Shown here: positions 58,840-64,000 of the stretch, one piece after another
Layout: each line of letters starts with the position of its first letter
Numbering within the stretch: position 1 is the first letter of the stretch
Source of the DNA: Merdiplasma sp045118075
GTDB taxonomy: Bacteria; Bacillota; Clostridia; Lachnospirales; Lachnospiraceae
Reading direction: 5' to 3'
DNA: 64,000 nucleotides
Assembly: GCA_045118075.1 (NCBI GenBank)
Contig: JBGUOI010000202.1
Coordinates: 32,441-96,440, forward strand
Notes under the pieces: generated by a model
The model's input: only the letters and a program-made list of their open reading frames with translations
Told to the model about the DNA's origin: nothing
Database searches by the model: none
Program-made: the position numbers and the translations under genes

Positions 58840-58917
58840 GCCGGGTCAGGAGGAGTATGAGCACGTCGCTGACTTGAAAAGGCGGCTTCCTACCGCTCAT
58901 ACCCCTTCCGGCCCGGC
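58840..58917. repeat. Palindrome, family A copy 2 (without inner module)
   Basis: The arms GCCGGG.../...CCCGGC (58840-58845 and 58112 bases of neither; see 58911-58917) and GTATGAGC/GCTCATAC (58855-58862 and 58895-58902) form the stem. The 25 bases 58857-58881 and 16 bases 58885-58900 are identical to 21642-21666 and 21768-21783. The ~100 bases between those blocks in copy 1 are almost absent here. The 604-bp gap 58630-59233 holds this element, the promoter and the family C element; no gene is seen. Confidence 0.7.
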
Positions 58918-59017
58918 GCTGTTAACAATCACAACACTTTCACACCATGACCGGAGCCAGTCCCCTGTCTCTTCCGGGCGGATGAGGGGGAAAGTCTGTG
59001 GGAGAAGTGTTTTAAAA

Positions 59018-59206
59018 AACATAGGACAAATTCAAAAGGATCTTAAGCTTGGGCAGCCGCTGCAGAAAACGCGCGCATAGCGAATGCTTTCGGAGCTCTG
59101 TCTGAGCGCACGCAAGTGCGCGAGTTAGCGGAGAAAGCATTCAATAGGCGGCACAGCGTTTTCAAAAGCGGCAACCGGCTTAAGATCCTTGAATTTGTCC
59201 TATGTT
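59018..59206. repeat. Long nested palindrome, family C copy 2
   Basis: The arms 59018-59048 and 59178-59206 are complementary over 29 bp with one bulged A. The blocks 59033-59048, 59154-59174 and 59178-59191 are identical to blocks of the element at 35651-35740. Unlike that copy, it carries module M (59070-59152) in the loop. It lies 27 bp after the stop at 59234, and on the minus strand a TTTTTT run follows the stem, so it can terminate that operon. Confidence 0.75.
59070..59152 (-). repeat. Hairpin module M, copy 2 (inside family C element)
   Basis: On the minus strand it begins GCCGCCTATT and forms the stem GAATGCTTTC/GAAAGCATTC and the apical stem GCGCAC/GTGCGC around loop TTGC. It matches 21672-21752 but is inverted relative to it. 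Both stems differ from copy 1 by paired substitutions that keep pairing. Confidence 0.65.
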
Positions 59207-59233
59207 GTTAAATGTTCTATTCCGGACGGATGA

Positions 59234-59716
59234 TCATTCGTCTGACGGCATCGCGAACTCGTCCGTGATCACCACATCCTCGGTCTCATCTTCCGCGGTC
59301 GGTGTCGGGACGAACTCATCCATGTATACGTCCTCTTCGGCTCCGCTTAAAAGGGCCGGCAGGTTCAGGACGATCCCGTCGATGTTGTAGGGAAGTTTCA
59401 TGGAGACGGAGCTTCCTACCTTCTTGCCGCCCTTCTTGGGCGTAATGTGGAGCACCATCTTGAAATCCTGTCCCATTACGGGGACCATGCCGCGGTCGCC
59501 CTCGCCGAGCTTTGCAACGGACTGGTCTTTGACGAACACTTCTACCTTATAAAAAGGCTTGTAGGACGTGCCGTCGGCATCCAGTGCCTTGTTGTCAAAG
59601 TAGACGGTGTGGCCGCGGCCGATGATGGCCATGGTGATTCCTATGCCGATCACGACGGCCAGCGCCAGGATCCTGATGATCAGGGAGCGGGCGGAGAGTT
59701 TTTTCTTTGTATTCAT
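59234..59716 (-). CDS. Small membrane-anchored protein of the ABC operon, unknown
   Basis: The 160-residue protein has one N-terminal helix (~12-32, IIRILALAVVIGIGITMAIIG), then an extracytoplasmic beta-rich domain (HTVYFDNKALDADGTSYKPFYKVEVFVKD...) and an acidic tail (TPTAEDETEDVVITDE). It overlaps the second permease by four bases, so it is part of the transporter operon and may be an accessory subunit. I cannot name the family with confidence. Confidence 0.7.
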   Translation of the reverse strand: MNTKKKLSARSLIIRILALAVVIGIGITMAIIGRGHTVYFDNKALDADGTSYKPFYKVEVFVKDQSVAKLGEGDRGMVPVMGQDFKMVLHITPKKGGKKVGSSVSMKLPYNIDGIVLNLPALLSGAEEDVYMDEFVPTPTAEDETEDVVITDEFAMPSDE

Positions 59717-60834
59717 TCTTCACCCTCCTTCTTCTGATCGAGGCGCAGGCGCTCGCTGTCCATGCTCTTGACCTTGCGCTTGTTGGTCTCATACATCACG
59801 AGTGCGATGGTGATGACAGCGTAGGATACGAACACACGGAAATATTCACCGATCATGGAATCGCCGGTAATGTATGCACCTGCACGCGGGGCGACGATGA
59901 ACATCAGGTGGAAAAGAATAACTCCGAGGAATACGTTTCCGATGGAGGCCTTATCCACGGATGCGCCGCCGACCAGAAGCGCTGCGATACAGAACATACC
60001 GATCTGGGAATGAGCGCTGTAGGTGGCGATGTTGCCCATATTCTGCAGGTAGATCACCATACCGATGCCCGCGAGCACGGTGGAGATAATGATCGAGAGA
60101 ATTCTGGTCCGCTCTACGTTGATGCCGGCGTCCCTGGCTACTTCCATATCCTGGCCGACTGCTCTCATATCCTGCCCGAGCTTCGTGCGGCGGAACCAAA
60201 CGATCACGAGGCACAGGATGCCGATCACGATGAAGGTCATGACCGGGACCTTAACGCCCTTGATGTTGAGCGGGATAAGATTGTCCAGATGCTGGCGCAT
60301 GTTCAGCAGGCTGACGGTGTTTCGGATGCCGTAGCCTCTGGGAAGCTTAATGGAATTGTGCTTGATGGGGATCACGGATCCCATCAGGTACAGAACGACC
60401 AGCTGGTAGACACCGTTGATAAAGTAGCTGATGATGTAGCTCGTGATCATCTCACGGCCTTTGGCCATATTCAGGATCTTTCCGCAGAAAAGACCCAGCA
60501 GGATGGAGATCGGAACGGAGATGATGACGGCAAGCACCATACCGGGGATTCCCACGATCTGCCAGTCGCTGACCAGGATCAGGCCGATCTCACCGGCCAT
60601 GGCGCCCAGCGTCATGCCGAAGTTCAGGCCCATGCCTGCCATGATCGGGATCAGCAGGGACAGGATCAGGAAAGAGTTCCTGCCCATACGGGTCACGATC
60701 TCGTTGACCAGGTAGTTGGGGGAGAGTCCCGCGATGGGGATGCACAGAGCGCAGATCACGATGAACATCAGCGGCACCGAGGCTCTTGTCAGGAATGCGC
60801 TGAATTTGGCTTTATTCATTGCTTTTTTGTTCAT
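59713..60834 (-). CDS. ABC transporter permease 2 (BPD_transp_2 family)
   Basis: The 373-residue permease has about ten helices. Marks include LLIPIMAGMGLNFGMTLGAMAGEIGLILV, the coupling segment LGQDMRAVGQDMEVARDAGINVERTRILSI and ALLVGGASVDKASIGNVFLG. It is similar to nucleoside/sugar-type permeases and to the permease gene it overlaps by four bases upstream; the two should form a heterodimer. The start follows GGAGGG. Confidence 0.9.
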   Translation of the reverse strand: MNKKAMNKAKFSAFLTRASVPLMFIVICALCIPIAGLSPNYLVNEIVTRMGRNSFLILSLLIPIMAGMGLNFGMTLGAMAGEIGLILVSDWQIVGIPGMVLAVIISVPISILLGLFCGKILNMAKGREMITSYIISYFINGVYQLVVLYLMGSVIPIKHNSIKLPRGYGIRNTVSLLNMRQHLDNLIPLNIKGVKVPVMTFIVIGILCLVIVWFRRTKLGQDMRAVGQDMEVARDAGINVERTRILSIIISTVLAGIGMVIYLQNMGNIATYSAHSQIGMFCIAALLVGGASVDKASIGNVFLGVILFHLMFIVAPRAGAYITGDSMIGEYFRVFVSYAVITIALVMYETNKRKVKSMDSERLRLDQKKEGEE

Positions 60835-61895
60835 TTCGATCCCTCCGTCTTCCTGGTGAGTGCGTACAGGATCATGCCGTTGGAGGCGATGATTCGGATA
60901 ACTTCACTCATATCCATATGAATCATGTTGTTCATGACGGTGGGCGTCATGGTGACGATGCCCTGGAAGAGGATCGTCCCGATGATCACGTTCATGATCG
61001 TTGCCTTGTTCACGGACGCACCGCCGATCAGGATGGCGGATACAGCCGGAAGGGCCATATAGAACGGAGCCATGTAAAGCTGCACGAATCCGAAGCCCTG
61101 TTCATACACCAGGATACCGATTGCGGCGAGCCATGTGGACATCACCACCGACAGCAGACGGATCCGGTCCACATTGATGCCTGCCGCGCGGGCGAACACC
61201 GGGTTAGAGCCGACAGCCGTCATGGCCGTTCCGGTCTTGGTGTGAAGGAAAGCCCAGATCGCCGCCGCCAGCAGTGCGAAGAACAGCAGGGTGCCGGTGG
61301 GTATGACCAGGTTTCCGATCTTGATGCGAAGAATATTCGCAAGCACCTGGGAGTAGTAACCTTCCAGGGAAATGGTGGTACGAAGGCCCTTGCCGGAAAG
61401 ACCCCAGACCATGTTCGGGCTCTTGTAGGGCAGGATCAGCCACATCATGCACATTAAGGATACGGAGGAGAAGCCCACATAGGTGGCGATCATCATCTCT
61501 CCGCCTTTGATCTTGTTGAGCAGCCATCCGTAGCCGGTTCCGAAGATCAGCGCAAACGGGGTGGCGATCACGATGGCCATTACGAAAGACATGGCGCCCG
61601 TAAACCCGAATTCGATCGAGAGGGTCGCGCCAAGCAGGCCGGAGATGATGCCAAGCGGCAGGCCGAAGTTAAGTCCGCAGCCGGAATGCACCATCGGGAC
61701 CATAGCCAGTACCAGGATGCCGTTCCAGGAGAAACGGGCGATGATATTGGAGATCTGCGTAGGCAGATCGGCGCCCACGAACGGGGCGAGTATGAGCAGA
61801 AGGAGCAGGAACGCGGTGATGATCAGCCTGGGAAGCCCGAAGCTTTCCACGAGGTTCCCGAACCAGCTCTTTTCTTTTTTCTTTGTCTCGTTCAT
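60831..61895 (-). CDS. ABC transporter permease 1 (BPD_transp_2 family)
   Basis: The 354-residue permease has about ten helices: LAMVPMVHSGCGLNFGLPLGIISGLLGATLSIEFG, TKTGTAMTAVGSNPVFARAAGINVDRIRLLSV and ILIGGASVNKATIMNVIIG. It lies 10 bp after the ATPase gene and overlaps the second permease by four bases. Together they form the channel of this importer; the substrate is not evident. Confidence 0.9.
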   Translation of the reverse strand: MNETKKKEKSWFGNLVESFGLPRLIITAFLLLLLILAPFVGADLPTQISNIIARFSWNGILVLAMVPMVHSGCGLNFGLPLGIISGLLGATLSIEFGFTGAMSFVMAIVIATPFALIFGTGYGWLLNKIKGGEMMIATYVGFSSVSLMCMMWLILPYKSPNMVWGLSGKGLRTTISLEGYYSQVLANILRIKIGNLVIPTGTLLFFALLAAAIWAFLHTKTGTAMTAVGSNPVFARAAGINVDRIRLLSVVMSTWLAAIGILVYEQGFGFVQLYMAPFYMALPAVSAILIGGASVNKATIMNVIIGTILFQGIVTMTPTVMNNMIHMDMSEVIRIIASNGMILYALTRKTEGSK

Positions 61896-61905
61896 CCGAC
61901 CCTCC

Positions 61906-63501
61906 TTATATCACCTGGGAGAGCATCAGCTCGCCCAGCTCTTCCACAGAGGACGACGCCGGAAGGATACCGGCGATCCTGCCTCCGGATACGATGGCGA
62001 TCCGGTCGCAGCTTGCGCGAAGCTCCTCCAGCTCGGAAGAGACGATCACGACCGTGACGCCGTTCTTCCGGTTGAAGCGTCTGAGGGCTTCCAGCACCAG
62101 CGCCTTCGCGCCTACATCGATGCCTCGGGTGGGTTCGGATACGAAAAGCATCCGCGGGTTAAGGGCAAAAGCTTTGGCCAGGCACACCTTCTGCTGGTTG
62201 CCGCCCGAAAGCTCCTTCGCCTTCTGTTTGGAACTGGTGCAGCGGATGGCCAGCTCCGAGATATACTTATCGGTCACGTCCTTGATGGCTTTCTCATCAC
62301 GCCATTTGACCAGGCCGCCCAGATAATTCTTCAGGAAACGGTTCTGGATCTGCATGGCCGGGAAAGCAACGTTCCATTCAAGGCTCTCATCGAGCAGAAG
62401 GCCTACGCCTCTGCGGTCCTCCGACACGAAAGCGAAGGAAGAGTCAAGACAGCTGCGCGGAGAATTCAAAGGAATCTCTTTCCCCTCGAAGATGACGGTG
62501 CCGCCCGCCGGATAAAGGCCCATGATCCCGTTGGGGATACCCAGTTTGCCCTGGCCGGCAAGGCCGCCGATTCCGAGAATCTCGCCCTCTTTCACATCCA
62601 GGCTGACATCCCTGACGGTCTCGCCGGGCATATCGACCCAGAGTCTTTTGACCGAGAGGATCGTGGGGGCATCCTTTATTTCTTCATTTTCAGAGTGGGG
62701 CTGTGCTGTCTGGTCCACGTCGCGTCCCACCATCTGTCTGGTGATGATCGCTGTGGAAGTATCGGCCGCCGCCTCCTCGCTGACAACGTAACCGTCGCGC
62801 ATGACAACGACCTTGTCACAGACGGCCATGATCTCATGCAGGCGGTGGGTGATGAAGATGATGGCGATGCCGCGCTTTGACATGCCGCGGATCGACTCGA
62901 GCAGGGCTTCGGCCTCTTTCTCGGTGAGCACTGCGGTCGGCTCGTCGAGGATCAGGAGCTTTAACTGTTCTTTGGACAGCTCCCTGGCGATCTCGGTGAA
63001 TTGCTTATGGCCGACGGGCATATCGGAGATGATCATCTTGCGGTCAACTTTAACGCCCATCATCTCGATCGCGTTCGCCGCCTGCTCGTCCATCATCGTT
63101 CTGTTAAGTGTATTCATACGCTCTCCGAACACCTCGGAGACCAGATTTTTCTTTACCGGTTCCCTGTTGAGCAGGATATTCTCAGTGGTCGAAAACCCGG
63201 GAATCAGGGAAAATTCCTGGTGAACCATGCCGATGCCGGCTTCGATGGCATCAAAGGGAGAATTAAACTGGACTTTCTGCCCGTTTAAGAGTACATCCCC
63301 GCCGTAGCCGCCTGTCTCGCGAATCATATCTGCGCCGAACAGGATCCTCATCAGGGTGGACTTTCCGGCACCATTCTCTCCTACCAGGCCGACGACTTCT
63401 CCCTCGTGAACGGTGAGGTTGATGTCCGTAAGGACCTGGTTGCCGAAGAAGTCCTTCTTTATATTCCGCATCTCTAAAAGCGGAGCGTTTTCATTATTCA
63501 T
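61906..63501 (-). CDS. ABC transporter ATPase, two NBDs (sugar/nucleoside type)
   Basis: The 531-residue protein has a first domain with GENGAGKST, the altered signature MPVGHKQFTEIARELSK and LLILDEPTAVLTEKE; its second domain has GGLAGQGKLGI, LSGGNQQKVCLAKAF and LFVSEPTRGIDVGAKAL. It resembles RbsA/YufO-type ATPases. It follows the binding-protein gene by 115 bp, a gap holding a hairpin, and precedes the two permeases. Confidence 0.92.
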   Translation of the reverse strand: MNNENAPLLEMRNIKKDFFGNQVLTDINLTVHEGEVVGLVGENGAGKSTLMRILFGADMIRETGGYGGDVLLNGQKVQFNSPFDAIEAGIGMVHQEFSLIPGFSTTENILLNREPVKKNLVSEVFGERMNTLNRTMMDEQAANAIEMMGVKVDRKMIISDMPVGHKQFTEIARELSKEQLKLLILDEPTAVLTEKEAEALLESIRGMSKRGIAIIFITHRLHEIMAVCDKVVVMRDGYVVSEEAAADTSTAIITRQMVGRDVDQTAQPHSENEEIKDAPTILSVKRLWVDMPGETVRDVSLDVKEGEILGIGGLAGQGKLGIPNGIMGLYPAGGTVIFEGKEIPLNSPRSCLDSSFAFVSEDRRGVGLLLDESLEWNVAFPAMQIQNRFLKNYLGGLVKWRDEKAIKDVTDKYISELAIRCTSSKQKAKELSGGNQQKVCLAKAFALNPRMLFVSEPTRGIDVGAKALVLEALRRFNRKNGVTVVIVSSELEELRASCDRIAIVSGGRIAGILPASSSVEELGELMLSQVI

Positions 63502-63563
63502 AGTGATCGGCTTACCTTCCGTATTCTAAACGATAAAGGGCACTGCCCCTGAATGTCATAAAG

Positions 63564-63593
63564 CAGGGGGAAGGGCATCTGCTCTTCCCCCTG
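63564..63593 (-). terminator. Hairpin between binding protein and ATPase genes
   Basis: The perfect 10-bp arms CAGGGGGAAG (63564-63573) and CTTCCCCCTG (63584-63593) have a 10-base loop; on the minus strand only CTTTA follows. It is likely an mRNA 3' stabiliser or partial terminator after the binding-protein gene. Confidence 0.65.
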
Positions 63594-63616
63594 TCGTCAA
63601 AGGTCTTATGACGATC

Positions 63617-64000
63617 TTATTTGGTGGTGAAGTACTTCTCGGGAACTTCGATCTCGGTGGATCCCATGTAGTATCCGGGATCGCCCATGATGTATGTATC
63701 CTGGTAAACAAGGAATACATTGCCCATCTTCACGCCCGTGTCTGCGTTGGTGTAGTTGGAACCATTCCATGCAGCCTTCGGGGAGAATACCTGATAAGCA
63801 GCGGAGATATCGTCGATGTTGTCCAGCTCTGCCTTGCCGTCGATAACGTTCATGGCATGCTGAGCAAGACCTGCGGAAACAGTGTAGCCATAGGAATAAG
63901 CCCATGTACCAAATCTGCCTGCACCGCCTTTTTCTACGACAGCTTCCTCAACCTTGGCAAGGATCTTCTCGAAGTCGCCGGCTTCCTCGGTGAGGTCAAG
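63617..64000 (-). CDS. Probable ABC substrate-binding protein, C-terminal part only
   Basis: The frame is open through the right edge (64000) and ends at 63617; 127 C-terminal residues are visible, including FEKILAKVEEAVVEKGGAGRFGTWAYSYGY, ISAAYQVFSPKAAWNGSNY and MGNVFLVYQDTYIMGDPGYYMGSTEIEVPEKYF. By position (first gene before an ATPase and two permeases, followed by a hairpin) it should be the substrate-binding protein. It recalls DUF3798-type proteins found with such transporters, but this is from memory and untested. Confidence 0.65.
   Translation of the reverse strand, partial: LDLTEEAGDFEKILAKVEEAVVEKGGAGRFGTWAYSYGYTVSAGLAQHAMNVIDGKAELDNIDDISAAYQVFSPKAAWNGSNYTNADTGVKMGNVFLVYQDTYIMGDPGYYMGSTEIEVPEKYFTTK

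Noticed and set aside
1..64000. tRNA, rRNA, CRISPR array, integrase or insertion-sequence transposase
   Set aside because: None seen by reading both strands; the only mobile-element-like features are the non-coding palindromes.

Overview
The window looks like chromosomal DNA of an anaerobic clostridial Firmicute, most likely a gut or rumen Lachnospiraceae. The reasons are strong AGGAGG ribosome sites, an Rnf complex in clostridial order, many sugar ABC transporters with AraC/YesMN-type regulators, a DegV protein, a Dlt-like system, and secreted proteins whose signal peptides end in AxA and run into Glu/Thr-rich linkers. I saw no rRNA, tRNA, CRISPR array, phage gene or transposase. Almost every gene is on the minus strand; the exceptions are two regulators (14152-15006 and 44543-44866).

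Layout, left to right. (1) 1-7854: three secreted proteins read leftwards: a small YD-like repeat protein, a 2098-residue protein built of more than 60 copies of a similar ~32-residue unit, and a peptidoglycan-binding lipoprotein cut by the window edge. (2) 8287-15006: a glycoside operon (solute-binding protein, two permeases, GH3 glycosidase) with a divergent AraC regulator. (3) 15185-21344: a carboxylate operon (TIM-barrel isomerase, TctC-TctB-TctA, D-2-hydroxyacid dehydrogenase, unknown propeller-like protein). (4) 22129-35409: a probable tetrose or tetritol locus: MATE exporter, AraC-type response regulator, histidine kinase, degenerate ABC protein, ribose-type ABC transporter, DhaK-DhaL kinase, Gfo/Idh/MocA oxidoreductase, RpiB-type isomerase and GntR/FadR regulator. 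(5) 35783-38465: a frameshifted S41 peptidase gene and degV. (6) 38615-44293: a Dlt-like cell-surface acylation operon that includes a transglutaminase-like protein, divergent from an XRE regulator. (7) 44908-53378: rnfC-(D+G fusion)-E-A-B followed by nrfA and the System II cytochrome c maturation genes resB and ccsA. This suggests nitrite ammonification linked to Rnf energy conservation. (8) 53552-58629: a multiple-monosaccharide (MmsAB/ChvE-type) ABC operon with two permeases. (9) 59234-64000: another ABC transporter, whose binding-protein gene runs off the right edge.

The most unusual material is non-coding. Three intergenic gaps (21354-22128, 35410-35782, 58630-59233) each hold a pair of long nested palindromes from a few related families. 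Two families share exact core sequences across loci. An ~81-bp hairpin module is nested in two different families, in opposite orientations, and shows compensatory base-pair changes. Other points of interest are a degenerate ABC ATPase next to a histidine kinase with no sensor domain, an RnfD-RnfG fusion, NrfA without a neighbouring NrfH, and a hairpin directly after each of the five solute-binding-protein genes.

All calls come from reading the sequence and recalled family knowledge; no database search was run.
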